DNA from: Streblospio benedicti
Lineage: Eukaryota > Annelida > Polychaeta > Spionida > Spionidae
Reading direction: 5' to 3'
Assembly (NCBI GenBank): GCA_019095985.1
Contig: CM032659.1
Coordinates: forward strand, 25,400,053 to 25,464,052
DNA: 64,000 bases
Position numbers and translations under genes: made by a program. The notes under the pieces are model-generated. The model did not search any database, was not told the DNA's origin, and worked only from the letters and a program-made list of their open reading frames with translations. The number at the start of each line of letters is the position of its first letter. Position 1 is the first letter of the stretch. This document shows positions 21,790 to 36,600 of this stretch, one piece after another.

Positions 21790-24700
21790 ATGCGCCCGCG
21801 CTCTCAGTCCCTCGACACGCTTGACATCGATGACATCATCGATGACGACTTCAAGGACAAGTCGCTGCAGGTGAGAACACAGCAAGTCTATTGAGCTGAT
21901 AGCTGCTGAAATCATACAATTGTAAAAAAAACTCTAGTTATATGGGCTCATTATATTATGCCTTATAAGCTAGTGATAAAACAGGCCAGAAAATGTAAAA
22001 TATTTCGCTCATTAATGGGTAGGCCGCGTGGGTTCCAGCCCAAGACAGACGTGATTAATGCATGGAAAAGTCAGCGACAGCAATATAAAACATGAATAAA
22101 AACCCACAGTACAAAAAAAATTGCACGAAAACAACATTCTTGCTGATGACCGTTTTCCATCACGTATTCCCTGAGCCGTATTTTCTCCTTCCTCCCTGAT
22201 GAGTCTGGTCTCCGCTGCAGCGCGACATGACGCCGCTGGTGGGTCGGCGCGGGGGTCGGCGGCGCGGCCCTGTCCGCGTCGGGCCGCCCGCGGACCGCGA
22301 CGAGCTGCCGCTCGCAGCTGTACACCTACCCGTTTGAGAACATCGTGTTTGAGGGCGGCGGCGGCGGCGCCAGCACCGTGGTCGCGTACTGTGGAGCCGT
22401 CAGGGTGAGTAGGTCTACTTTTGGGCATTGTGGGCGCCATTTTGGACGCGTTTTTTGGGCGCCATATTCAACGCCATTTTGGGCGCCATTTTGGACGCCA
22501 TTTTGCTGCCATTTTAGATGCCAATTTACAAGCATTTTTAAATATTGCTAAATATATCCGGGAAAGATTTTCTAAAGTGCAATATGCGTAATTTCAATTT
22601 CCTTTTTCAGGATATCAAAAGTATACAATTTCATTGTTTGGGGTGATTAGTTGAGCGTGTACGCCAGATAATATGCAACTATAGTCCTGTCACTGGACCC
22701 CTTCCCAGCCATAAGAACATACTGGTTGCGTATATTTCTTGAGCATTCAAGTTGCATTTAGTTTGAATTGATACGACAGTAAATGTCAGATGCCTTCTTC
22801 TGGAGCAGTTGCCAAATTCCCACAGACAAGACTTCCCTCTTAAATAAACCCGAGCCGTATGGACTGACATATTGACTGTCCTGCTTACTGGTTCTTGCCA
22901 CAATTTTGCCTCTACAAATACTCAGTGATTTATGAGACCACAAACAATCGCAGTTGTAAACAAAGTGAACCGTATCTTGTTTGGAATTGCAAAAATAATT
23001 GTTTTCCCCAGCAATGTATTTAAACCATTAGTTCGTTTATTTGTACTATAGTTTGATACACTAAGTGAAGTGTGAAACAGATTATTTCAGTGTAATAACA
23101 GTCTATTTTGTATACTACATGTATTGTCCTGACCTTTAGATGAGTACCTGGATTCATCCCCACAGCCATCTCTGCAAAAAATAACCCGTAACCTTTATGC
23201 GAGTTGGCGTGCACTATTCTGTATAGATCATAAATCACAAATCCGTTGATGGATTTATATGTTAATACATGTAAGTCGACAGCATAAGATACAAAATACT
23301 GCAACACTATAATACACACACGGTAAAAACGTCGCCATTAGGGAGACTTCGTCTAGCGGGTCTAGTGAAAAGTGTGTTTATCTTCGAGGTGTTCTCGCCA
23401 GTGACATGATGACATAGGTCATTAAGTTACAATATATGTAAATCAGCACAATGAAAAAAAAAAATTGTAATGTGACCGTATTGGTGACATTTTCTGCAGT
23501 TTACTGATGGTCCCAGTTCTTTTTATCCTCCTGGTTGATTATGCAAATAAAGGGTAATCAATTGGCAGCCGACGACTCAGTATGGTTTTCAGTTTACATT
23601 AGAATAAAAAAAGTAAGTGTAGAAATAAATTTCAAATTCAAAATGGCGACTTGAAATGGGATCGCTATTGTGCGAGAGACAGCAAATGCTGAATAGTGCC
23701 CTAGATTACACTGTCTGAGATGGAACTTGGTCTGGGGCGCGATAGGGCAGGGGCTTAAGAGATGGCGGGAGCTTGTGAGGTGATTGGAGTCAATGGAGAG
23801 GAGTGGGGTGGATGGTGGGACTTTAGCCTTTAGAGGGGGAGTGAAGCTTAAAAAAGGCAAAGAACCTGAGAAGTTGAGAGAGAGGTGGGCTCTTGAGCGA
23901 TTACTGAGCTTTAAATGTTGAGGGGCGGGGGTGCTTACGATAGTATGGGGTTTGGGTAGAGATTTCAGAAGGCCTCTATATACAGAAGGTTGAGGTATGG
24001 CAGGCGCTAAACACACTAGTAGGTCTATAACATAGGGAGAGGGTGTTTAACTCAGACCTCAAATTATCTCCCTAGATCCGTTAGTGTTCTACAGATAATA
24101 TTTCACTACAGTGGAACTTCTAGTTAGATTTACAGAGGAACTGACCTCAAGTTGTTAAAATAGAGAGGTGCTCTCCACATGGAGGCTGGCCATCATGGAA
24201 ACACGGTCTTACACTAAGAGGTGGTCTCTTTACAGAGGTGGTGTTAATTGGAGGCTCTAATGGCATTCACATGGCGGTGTGAGCCGTAAAGCCTGCTCAG
24301 TAGATCTTCTGTGGCGCCATAGCTGAATCCTGTATTGAAGCCGTCTATTGGCTATTGTACTGCTTTACTCAATGAGAGATGTATGTCCATCACAATGTGA
24401 GAAACTCACCACTCACTCAAAGGCCTCTCAGCGGGCGCCGCCGCCGCCAACTACTGCAAATGGTGGAGCAGACCGGCAGAGGTCAGCTCGCCGGTCAACA
24501 ATCACTCTCCATCTGGATCAGAAATAGGAGAGTTCAACACATGGATCAGTCAGTCCCTCTGATGGGGACCACTGTGTGTGTGTCTCAGATGCTCTCATGT
24601 TAGCTACAGTGAGCCGTCGGTAATTGGCACTTTGTATATTGTGTATTTTGTTGGTAAAATCACCTAGTTCCCGCCGAATGTTCTCATCTACATCACACTC

Positions 24701-27700
24701 ATATATGTATGCCTAACCCTCAGTTCTTCTTTCTTTCCGTCTGTTCTGTCTCTCTTTTTCTCCTTTTCTCCCCGATCTCTCTCCATCACGCACTCTTAGT
24801 AAATTCTCCAGTGTTGTTGGTTTACGTTGGCTGAACATTCCGTGATGATGCGTGAGCAATAAAACACCAACAAACACCAACAAAAACATCAACAACAGAC
24901 TGTAAAAAAACTTCACAGAACCAGTTTGTTACATTGTATTGCTCACGCTCTAGATGTTCGGGACTTTCTAGCGTACATTTTCAATGCTGATTGATTCAGT
25001 AGGAGTTGTTGTGTTCCCGGTGAGAGTTTGCGCCGCCGGAAAGATGATTTATGTGGACGGGAGCACACAACTCACGGGATGCACATTATATTGCTGTTAT
25101 TGTCTCCAATGTTTGCGGAGGCAGGTTGTAAAGCTGGCTCATAATTGAAGTCCACTTCATGTTGGTAATGTGCGCCCATTGGTGCTGGAGTAGTTTCCCT
25201 ATAGTGCCGTTACACACACTCACTGCTTTCATCCTCATTGTGACCTCGCTATTTCGGGAACACTAGTGATGTCAGTACAGAAGTGTCCTCATTAATGACG
25301 TGTCCCTATCCTTGTGGAACATCATATACGAAATGTGAGAATGAAAACGTGTCCCCATGGCGAGGTTGTACTGTACTTGCATTACGTCATTGCCGCCCCA
25401 GGCGGCGGCCGGGCGTGGCCGCTCCCAGACTGTCAGACCGCCGCCGCCGCATTCCGGCAGGATGGCTGACATTCTGGATCATCCGTGTGATAATAGAGGT
25501 GCGGAAGTGGATGAAAACAAACATTGATACAGTGGAGCCGCCATATTAAGACCACCTCTGTAAAGCGGTGGCCTCTATAAATAAGACACTTGTTGTCTCG
25601 TTTAGACCCTCATAAAAGAAGCCACTGCAATGCTCCATAGAGAGAACCGCGGAAGTCAGCATCCAGTGTGATTTCAACAGAGAGGTTTTACTGCATTATA
25701 TTATGGGCTTATGATAGGATGGTCTCAAATACACAGGTTCTTCCGTATGCACCCCGCCGCGCGGTGAAAGATACGCGCCCCTCCGAGTGTGATACCATCG
25801 TCCAGGCATCCTAATGCCCGGGGAAATCCTACGTGCACTGAGGCAGTGACCACTATAATTGACCCTCGCCGCCGCTGGGTGCGTGTCCACACGCGCCGCC
25901 CGCCGGGACCCGCCCTGTTTGCTCGGCGGCCGGAGTGAGCCGCATTAACCCAGCCACGTGGAAGCGCACACGGCGACCCCGCTCCTGGTGACACGCGCCG
26001 TATGTAGGCCTAATGTACACACGTAGCGGGAGACCATGGCGACCTGGGGCCTATCTCTCATCACCGTGCATGACGTCACCGCTGGCGCGCCCGTCTCGCG
26101 ATTATTCATCATCCGCCGCCGCTATTTTGGCATCCTTGTGTGTTATCATTACACCGGCGCACTGCGCTTTTAGTGAGAGATCCACGATGAAATGTGCCTA
26201 TATATCGGTTTTTATCTACGGCTCCGGCTACTGAGGATATTGCAACACTGGGCGTATGTTAAGTGTGAGAGAGATCTCCGTAGACGACGTATTGGACATA
26301 TGCAAGGCACACGTCGCCTCCCCCCCCCCCCCGCACCTTTCACACTAACCACGGCGCAGACGAATTGTCGACCGCAGCGTCACTATAAACTGCTCAATTT
26401 CAAAGTGGCATGTGTATGAGGTGCCCTTTTTAATGAGGTGTTTTAAGGATATGCGAAACCGCCGTTGTAAGCACGTTTGTAAGACCCTCGTCTATGGGAC
26501 TGTAGCTTCCAATCCAGTGCACATAGCGACGTGTCATGTCAGCACCGGGAGGCCACTGCTTGATAGAAGCTGAGGTTAGCTGTCTGTGCTGTTGATTGTG
26601 GAGGCTGGTGTATTTATAGACGAGGAGCTATCAACCAAGCATCCTGCCAGATTAAGATTGGGCTTTGTTTTTACGTGCGTGCGAGGCATATTGATTGCTG
26701 CAGGAGATTGGGTAGCGGTGTATGATGATCGTATCACGGGCCCTGCCATACTGTTCAGTGCGTTTTGTTCCTTGTTATGTGTGCTGTCTACTGGTCTATT
26801 GCAAAGGCATTTCAAATCAACAAATTGACTTTGTGAGCGATCCAAAACATGTTCAGTTCGATGGCGCGAACAGCACAAAAGCAATCGTCTTGAATACAGG
26901 TTTTCAAAATGTGATTTGCCAAACGTCTCTGTTACCCATTCTAATCCTTAGAGCAAATTACATCTGTTAAATGAACAGAATCTGATGTGATGTGAATGTA
27001 CCCCTGGTAAAACAAGGACAATGTTACCGTGCTCGTGAAAATGCCTACCAAATATCATGCACATGTGTGTAATGATTCTATGCTAATAGTGTAGTCGTAA
27101 TTCTTCCAGCTATCTCCGTTCCTGATTAGTTGCCATGGCGACAGATTAATATTGCCTGCTATATCCGGTCATTATCAACACATTGCACATGGGCAGTCAT
27201 TAAATGCCCACCCCCCTCACATACACAATTCGCCCCCCCCTCCCCCACCACCAACACACAGAGCAAAAGCGTGTGGTAATCTGTAGATTCCTCAAATACT
27301 GTGCTGACACAATACAATGGTAAAATGGAATCATCCCTGTAGTGTGCCGTGCGTATACAGCAAGCAGCAGGCATACCACCCGTGTTGATGAGGGCACATC
27401 TCTCATTACATGCACATACACATTACATGCACATGCATGTAGGTCTACATTACATGGAATACAACCCGTGTTTCCCTAATATCGCCCAAGACGAGCGTTG
27501 AGCCCTGTAGAGCTCGTGAAACATGCGGCCCCAGCACTGAGACACTGAGCCTGAGACATCATAAACTTGCCACTCGTAAAGGTCACTTTAGTTTCAGCAT
27601 CTACTTTATGGTGCACTTAACACTTGTGGGGTGTCATGGGGAAAGGTTGAGCTGAAATGCTTGAACATTAACCTTGGATTTTTTATGTGGCATTTTTAAT

Positions 27701-30575
27701 CAAAGATCTATAGTAACTATATATTTTCTGCGTTACAAAGGGTGCTGGCTTCACTGACATGCATATGGGCAGGGCTTAAACTATTGCTCAGTGTGTCAGC
27801 CAAGGGAGAGAGGTCATCAGGTGGACACACATTAGTGGTCAGTGGGTCAGACTGAAGAGGTCAGTTGATCAGGAAAAAGAGAGATCATCTATAACTGAAG
27901 CTGTGAAGTTAAGAAACCGGTGTCAGTTAAGCTGTTAACTGCCTGCTCCATGTAATAGCTCCATCAAGTCCCTCAGATTGTGAAGCTGGAATTTCGCACT
28001 ACCGTGTTACACATGCAAAACATTCGCCGTTGTAGCTGGTGTTTTTGCATTGGGTTTCCAAACAAAAAGCGGGCCGATTACGGACCGCCGGCGCAGCGCT
28101 GGTATCACGTTTTAGGGCGCCACGTATAAGTATATTCTGTGTTTGCAGTAATTCTAGCTGTATGTGTTATCTTAACCTCATTTCAGGTTTTGTCAATAAC
28201 TATTACAGAAGGGGATACCTGCTTCAGCTGGGTTTCTTTTCCTGCTAACTTTGCGTTTTGATTAGGCACGTAGAGCTGCTGAAGTTTTCTGGCGTCTTAG
28301 AATTTGGTGGTGCAGTTTACGGATTTCATGGGTTTCGTACGCGTGAGCATGCAATCACGGACATACCAAAAATCCTATAAATGAAGCTTTTTGGTGGGAA
28401 AAATGGGGGGGGGGGAGGGGGTGGCACCCTCTGCGTCTTGCCCTGGATCTGCCTATGGTATACGTCCATCGTATCGTCTGCACCCAGGATTACTACAACC
28501 AAAAAGCCGTATTGCACACCCACGCAAGTCTTTACCGAATGTGACCTGCCATCGTGACTGGGAAATGTCACAGCTTGTAACAGTGGCTTCGACATCACAT
28601 GCCGCGGGCGAGAGCATACAGGGGGGTTGGTTGCAAGGTGCTATAAGTGGCAAAGAAACCCCTACTTCACATCCATCTTTATTTCACCCCTTTCACATAC
28701 ACCCCTCCTTTTCAACAACCTAGCCTCCCCAAAGACTGCACACAGTCTCTTGAAAATGTCCACATATATGCCAGTACCAGCCTGCTGGATCCATGGTGAC
28801 CACATGAAGACAACCCTGCTCTGCTTGTTGGCGATATCAGAAGCCAAGGTTACTACTCTTCTAGACATGGCCAGCCCCGTCCACACTTGTTACGCTGGGT
28901 CCCACAGTCCCAGATAACGAAGCCGAATCGACCGTGGTGTTGTGAAATGTCATGTTGTGTCTTCATGTCCGTGTTATTAAAGGGTAAAATCCTCTCTAGC
29001 TCGTCATTGCTGCGCAGGTATAGCATGGTGTGGCCCGTATAAGCTATAGACAGATCCCCTAGTGTGACGTACGGTCTCATTATAATATGGATGGCCAAAA
29101 CAACGCAGACCTAATAAAATGCTGTGTTTATCAGCTGCTGGCAATGTGGAAGTACAATGGAATGTGCAGATGTGTTACATATTATTGGTTGCACAATATA
29201 TATTGATATGAGGAAAATTACAAATTTCATTTCATGGCCCCTTTAGTAAAAAAGACTACAACCCCCACCCCCAACTGAGTACATCCCTCTCCAACTGATT
29301 CCCATCTCTCGCCGCAGTACAAACAGCAGCGGATCAACAAAAACATACACCGAAGAACAAGCAGACGTTTCCATTTTTAGACCAGACTGAAAAATGCCCC
29401 CGCCTGTAAGGCTCCCCCCGCCCGCCCGCCTGCCCCTATATGGATGTGTATTGGCCGCCGCCGCCGGGGCCGAGAGAGCAGACAGCGGCGGCTGCGGCTG
29501 CGGCGGGGTTATTGCGATGCGGGGGTGGGGGTGGGGTGGGGTGAGCCGCCTACATACAGGACAACGCACAATTCAGACCAACTGTTTGTAAGAGACTGTG
29601 ACGCTGTAGTCGGAAACCTTCGTTAACAGAACTCCCATGAAGAGACCACCTCTTTATTTTGAACGCTTGAGGCCGGTGATAGGGTGATGTTAATCGAGAG
29701 GTTGTGCTCTGCAGGCTTTAGAAGGTGGCTTCTGTACGAGAACCGCTTTATGTTTATCGGCACCTAGCATGGTATATGGCATGATTCATAAAAAGCAGTG
29801 GGTGAACATGTAGAATCGTGCTATAGTTATTTTATGTAAGAGTTATGCCTGCACACTGTAGTAGGTGTAGAGAGGCCAATAGCAGATCCAGGTTTTTGGG
29901 GATGCAACCATTAAGTTGCCATGGGTTTTGTACACGGACATGCAAAAAGGATGGGGTGCGCAACCCCCGAATCTGCCTCTGCTGTGGCTTTGACCTGTTC
30001 TCTGTAGTTTATCATTGCGCTAGGCTGTAACATCACAAGGTGAGTAATTTGACAGGACCGGCCTTTTGCAAATGTCATCTCTGTAATATAGTACATAGCA
30101 AATGTTATCCATGTAATATAGTACACAGCAGGACCTGTTTTATAGTACACACCAGCACCTGTTGTATAGTATACAACAGCACTACACACCAGCACTTGTT
30201 ATTATATTACACACCAGCACCTGCTGTATTGTCAGATGTTCTTGCATTGCCCCCTGTCCCCTCCCCGATCTTTCTTTCCGTGAGCAGTTGCTCGTACAAA
30301 ACCCATGCAATCTTATGGTTTCACCCCTCTTCCTTTTTCCTTTTTCTGGAAACCTATATCTGCTAGTAACCTCCGTATACTTACAGGTGCAAATAGCATC
30401 ACTCCCACATAACATAACTGTTACCAGTGATTACGTGGTTCCGCGGTCCTACACCCCCCCTGTTTTTTTAAAAAAAATATCAAAAAAAGATTGAGAAGAA
30501 GAAGAAGAAGAAGAAGAAGAAGAAGAAGAAGAAGAAGAAGAAGAAGAAGAAGAAGAAGAAGAAGAAGAAGAAGAA

Positions 30576-30606
<31 letters not shown>

Positions 30607-33600
30607 CGAGAAGTAGAAAACGACAAAAAGTTTGTTTTAGTCCTAACTGTACAGAGAAACCGACATGTAGATACACCAGGGTCACTAGTGGCAGTAGAGG
30701 AAAGTGTCCCTATTAGTAAAACATTGTTTAATGCCTAACTGACACATGTCTCAGATTTACGAGGTTTGACTGGTCTGTGATCCATTTGCCAGAGTCAGTT
30801 GCCCGGTAGCACTTTTATTTGTCTGCTATTTCAATTAACAAACACCAGCAGGGACGTAATACACAGCTAAACGCTCTATGCTCAACGTGGTCAGCAGACA
30901 GAGACATGTAGGAGGGTATGTGTGGAAGGGGGCGATTTGTAACCTGTGGTCAACATATGTACCTTCCCTGACCAGTAGCACCTCTCTAATAACGACCACA
31001 CGGGGTCTGGTCTTTACAGACCCAACACAGCTTTAGCCGGTGTCCATATGAAGAGTTGGGTCGACGAGAGAAGCATTCTTGTGTACATGTACCTGTGAAC
31101 TCATCATGGTCCTAAGTGAAGGTTTGATAGACTAATGCACTGAGAATAAGCATGGACACAACATACAAAACATGTCCCATTTATCTTATTATTAACTCGA
31201 ATAGATGGTTAACTGGAGCAAACAAAAATCTGTTCATGTCACTTACATCATCAATCAATCTGACAACTTGGAAGTTGAAAAAAAACCACACAAACAAAAA
31301 CAAACAAATATGTTTACTCTGCTAATGAAATCTCTCTATTTGGTTCAAGTGAAAACAGACCCAACTTTTGCACTGTTTTCACTGATTTCTCAATAGTCGA
31401 CTGTATTCGTGCACACTAAAAATGATCCCTCATTCGTCTGCTCTCGGCCTCCCACACGGGATTATCAGGCTGTTTGTGAGTATGTAAAACACATGGTCGT
31501 AAAGACCGGCACTTGGCGCTCACTCAATCAGGTCAATGTGTGCTGTTCATTTTACACACGTACAATCCCAACAGATGGCTTGCTTGTATTTTCCCTAGGC
31601 TGCTATCAAGTTCAAGCCTTTGTATATTTTAGTGGTCCTATTAAAATCCCTACTTTGAGACATTGATAACTATTTTGGAACCACATTTTAGTGCCTATAA
31701 GACGAAGTCCCCTATTCTATATACTTCATCCTCAAGTTTATATTTAACCTCAACATTAGAACGTAAACGCCCAGTAGCTTTTTCATGTGGCATTATGATC
31801 ATTTCAGCTTGTATGCATGGTCGGGTTTTACCACTACAAACCAATAGTGCTGACGTTCACTATGGTTTGGTCGAGAGCCTCTGATAAAAAGTGTGAGTGT
31901 GTGTTAAGATATAGTGCCGAACACACAACACAGCAAAAGGCAGGTGATGAACAATCGTCAGAGTGTGACCAGGACCTCTGGTCTCACGATCTAACTATGC
32001 TGCCTCATTGTGAAACAGCTCATCTTGATATTACCTTTCCCCATATGTTCACAATTTACATATTTATAACCTATTCAATATTTACAACTTATTAATGAGT
32101 TGTGAAAGTTGAGAGTAGCATGCTGTAGACTCCTCTTGCTGTGGACATCTGACAGCGTATGGGGGAAATGGGCTGCAGCGGCTTGTTCATTACATTTGAT
32201 GGACGGACACGGTTTTATGTCAGAGTTGTAGCGAAAACAAGAACACGTGTCTCTTTAAACTGATTCAACTGTTGATAGTTCACAATGACATTGTCTGACA
32301 CGTTCACGCTAATTGTATCTTCCTGCTTCACAGTCAGGACCTGAGGCAAAATTCTAGTGGATCAACGTTTACTGAGTTTTGAGATTTAGTGTTTGGGATT
32401 ATCGGCAGTATGTTGTGAGTTTTTTATGCACTGAGCACTGAATAAGGCCGGCGAGTGTGTGTCTAGTGAGCGGGCATACTTGGGCCCTGGCCACCCAGCA
32501 CAATCTAGAGCGGCAATGGTTCCAATGTAGGGTTGGAGAACCGAGTCTCATATTTCAGAATCGATCTCACTCTCTATTAGCACCTTCTATTCAGGGCTGG
32601 CCTGAAGTGGTCTGAAAGGAGAGATGGTCTCTTGATGGATGTCCGCTGTGGTCTCTGAATGAATGCTTGAGGCAGCAGGAAATGGTCTTTTCATAGAGGT
32701 GGTCTTGATGGGAGGTTGTACTGCAGTATGTTGTGTTACGGCAGCTCGTGTTATGACAGCGGGGTGGATAACACGCGTACGTTGTGGGTGTTTATTTGCA
32801 CAGCAGCTATCTTTTTGGAGCCTCAGAGATTTCACGCTGGCACAATGCCAATACATTATCACAATAGCGCATTCACAGCTTCTAACTCGACGTGAAATGT
32901 GCATAAAAAGTGAAGTGAAGTGAAAGTGAAGTGAAATGTGCATAAAATTAGAAAAATGATCAACGCAAAAGATTGATTTTTTAATTTCTTTTCTTTTTTT
33001 GTTCAATATTCTACCCATTGACACGCACGTAAATCCTGTGAATAGGACTGCACTGGTGTGCGTATGTGCGTGCGTGCGTGTCTGCGTGCGTGCACACCAT
33101 AGATCCTTCTACACGCGCACAGAATTTCCTCCATTAGAGTTGTAAATGGAGACAGAGATGGCCAGGTCATGTTGCGCTCGATTGGCAAAGTAAATAAAGC
33201 TTACAATGGAGGGAGAATAAGGCAGGGGAAGACCAAAGCAGACACGGGACGCAGTCGTACAGAAAGATCCAACATATCTGGGCCGCATGGGTCAAACAGA
33301 CACAAATCATAGAAAGTTTTGGAGGGGACGGTCGAGATGTAGACTGGTCAGCCAGCCAATACCCTTTGGATGAGGAATTATTAGGGCCTGCCGCAATAAG
33401 CTTAGAATTTGATTGGCTTGATTAATTTGATTGATTTAATTGATTTGATTGATTTGATTTATTGAACTTCATGCTCCTGCTCTTAGCACGCATGATATAT
33501 GTGTATGTATACAGGTATGTGGTGATGGCGATATTACCTGCAGTATGAAATATTCAAGAAAGCCAAAATGAGTTTTAAACATGTGCAATAAAGTGTAAAT

Positions 33601-36600
33601 AACACGCTACAAACTCCTGTGTAAACAGCTACTATACAATGAGGGTGTAGACAGGGCAAGTGATGTTTATGTGAGACTTGCTGATACGGATCCTCGCATT
33701 TCACGTGGATTATGAGGCGTAGGCCCTTGTTTATGGCCGTAATCTGGTAACTCTGACATTCTGTGCACTTCTCTGAAGCCGCCGTCAACACACCGCAGCC
33801 AATGTGCAGCCCTCACCGCATAGAACCGCCGGCAAAACCACTTTCTAACTGTAAAGTTCTATTGATCCGCATTCGCAGGTCTAACTCCAAAGATGAGGAT
33901 TGCTATTCCATTTAAAACCAATAGGACATTTTAATATTATAAGAAGCATCCGTTTAATATTAGTTGATTGTGTGGTGTGATTAAGACACACTACAATAGG
34001 TAGATGCGTGAACACAGTTGCGATGATTATGTAGTGACCATGTGCCTCGTTCTGCCTGCAGCTGCTGGAGGAGCTGGGCGTGTGGCCGCGCGTGCGCCGG
34101 CTGGCGGGCGTGTCGTCCGGCGCCGTGGTCGCCACGCTGCTCGCGCTCGGCTACAACAGCTACCAGCTCGAGCAGCTCCTCACAGTCGACCTGCCCAAGG
34201 TCCTCAGTATTTTTTATTTGATTTACTTCTTGATTTATTTCCACAGGCATATTAATTACAAAGGTAAATAAAAGATTACAAATAAGTAAAAAATATAAAT
34301 AGAAGTAAATAGAGATATCCAAATATAATAAAAAAGAACCATGTGACAAACAAGGTCCTAAAAAAGATATCCATTTAAGATGGAGTCTTATTTCCATAGT
34401 GGACCTCGGTGAAAAACATGGAAAAACAACTGACTAGAATTGGTGCCATAGAACATCGGCTAATGATTAACCTTTTAACAAATATATTCTTATTACATAA
34501 AATGGTCCATATAATATTTCTTACATTTTGATTTAAAAGACCCAAACAGTTTGACTTTCGTATTGGTAGAGGCAGAAAGTCAAACTGTTGTAAGTTCCTC
34601 ACACAGAGCTGGTTCATGCTAGCATATAGCTACAAACTAATCATTATAATACCTTGTTTCACAGCTAAATCGTTAACACAAATGACAACAAATGATAAAG
34701 ATAAAACACAGCGATATAGACCATTAACCACAGAACCAATATAACCATGTGCGTGCACCCCCCAGACCAGGGCTGCGGTCACTGTGGTCTGCACGCCGCC
34801 GCCTCCTCCGCCGCGGCCGCCGCCGCCGGCACGCGCCGCCTCCACAAGTGGCTCGCCCAGAAGATCAAGGACGCGTCCGGCAGCGCGGACACCACTTTTG
34901 CTCAGGTGGGACGTCTGTCACGCACGTTTTTTTACGTATGACGTTCTATCCCCATTACCAGAACACGTCTTTAGGGTGTAGCGTGCATTGTTTGCTGTAC
35001 GTACAAAAGCTATCCACTAGCCTTAGTCAACATGCACCTGTCTTGATCAATTCATAGGCCTATATGCTGAGTTTCGTCGAAGTAGTAGTAATGTCGGTTT
35101 GATCGATGGAGACTAGTTATACACCTGCCAATTTGAATACTAACAGAGGCTTATCAAAGTGTTTTCCGGTAATGGGAATAGATCGTCAAAAAGCGTTGTG
35201 TGAAAAGCGGCGTTTGTGTACATTTAGATTGCCACGTGGTAATCAAACTCGTTTTGGATTCAAGACGGCAGCTGCGATAGAAAAAAAGACTGTGCTGAAG
35301 TGATACCATCCATTTACCCATAGATTTATCATGTACTACATATTCGTATACATGATTGTCAGACTAGGAAAGTTCTCATTATTTTTTAGGGTTAAGTCAT
35401 GCAACATTTAATGCAAACTGGACATGTTCTGGTCCCTTCAGCTGCCACTCCCTCAATATGTAGTGCATAGTTGTGTCTGTTTCTGACGATTTGTCATATG
35501 TACAGAACATTCACTATGGAAGCATTAATGGAGTTAGCAATTATACACTTTCATTAAATAGTTTTTCTAACACATTTTATATAACATTTCATCACTGTAT
35601 ATATGTATATAATAATCTAGTGCACATAAATGAATTTATATCGAAAATAAGTGTGCACACGTATCTTTACCCTGATACCCTCGTCCAAACTGTTTCAGAT
35701 CCAGCAGCACTTCGACAAGGAGCTGGCGATCACGGTGACGAACCTGACGTGGATGAGCCCCGAGTACCTGCACGTCAAGACTGCGCCCAACATGCCCGTA
35801 CGCCTCGCCTGCAAGATGGCACTCGCAGCGCCAGGTGCGTGCTGGTCTCCCCCTCCCCGTCTTCAGGGTCTCCATCAGCTAAGCCACAGTCACAAATGGC
35901 AATACAGCCTGTCTACTGGCAAAACCTAAGTTAAGGCCGTGGGGATCAGTGAGTGTCCTGTGAGGTGAAAGTACTGGGATTTACTTTTTAGGCAGTATGG
36001 AGACAGGAGGAACTATCTTATATAGTAGTACGGCCTGTTCGACATTGGTCTGAATTGACTGTATGGAGCCAGTACGCATGGTCGTGGGTCATGGCTGCCA
36101 TAGACGTGGCACATGCATAGTACAGGAAAAATGCACTGATAAATTTCTGGCGGGTGAGCCTGCCGCTGGTTTTATGATAGTTTGCTTGTTGTCTATCACC
36201 TGCAGAGATTTACACGAAAATGGGTAGACCATCCCATTGGTTGAACTATTCACGTGATAATTTCTGACAGAGACATGTTCATCACAATATGTCAGCAAAT
36301 GCTAAATGCAGCATGACCAAGTACTTTTCGAATAACGCATGTTGGCAACCACAATATATGGCCGCAACCTATCCAGCGGGCTACACTCTATGACCCATAC
36401 GTTCCGACATCTTGACAGTACGTGTGTTTGTTTTCGTTAATGCAGTGGTGTATGGCAATTAATGACGTACGGTCTAACGTAGTGACTCTGTACAACATAG
36501 CTACGGCAGGCCACTGCCAAATATGCCGTATTACTATCAGATATTGGAAGAATTCACTTTACTCGTAAGCTACGCCCACCATTCGTTTCGAGTAGAATCC

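Larger units (their letters stand above)
22405..34061 (+). other. Intron 2 of the patatin-like gene (11.7 kb)
   Basis: It separates the oxyanion-loop exon from the nucleophile exon. It holds pogo-like MITEs, GGCAGATCCAGG-family elements, a GAA microsatellite, a (GTGAA)n stretch at about 32900-32935, a LINE fragment and several CpG-rich clusters (24.42-24.49, 25.38-25.46, 25.86-26.13 and 29.39-29.53 kb). No independent gene was recognised within it. Confidence 0.6.

Noticed and set aside
22012-22440. 142-codon minus-strand frame
   Set aside because: Shadow of the GC-rich patatin exon on the other strand. The plus-strand exon has conserved motifs and splice sites.
23594-24016. 140-codon minus-strand Pro/Ser-rich frame
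   Set aside because: No acceptor/donor context, no homologous motif, lies within intron 2. Treated as a chance open frame.
28627-28917. 96-codon frame in intron 2 with an antisense partner
   Set aside because: No conserved motif or supported splice borders. Both strands are equally open.
30449-30685. Polyserine frame
   Set aside because: Translation of the GAA/TTC microsatellite.
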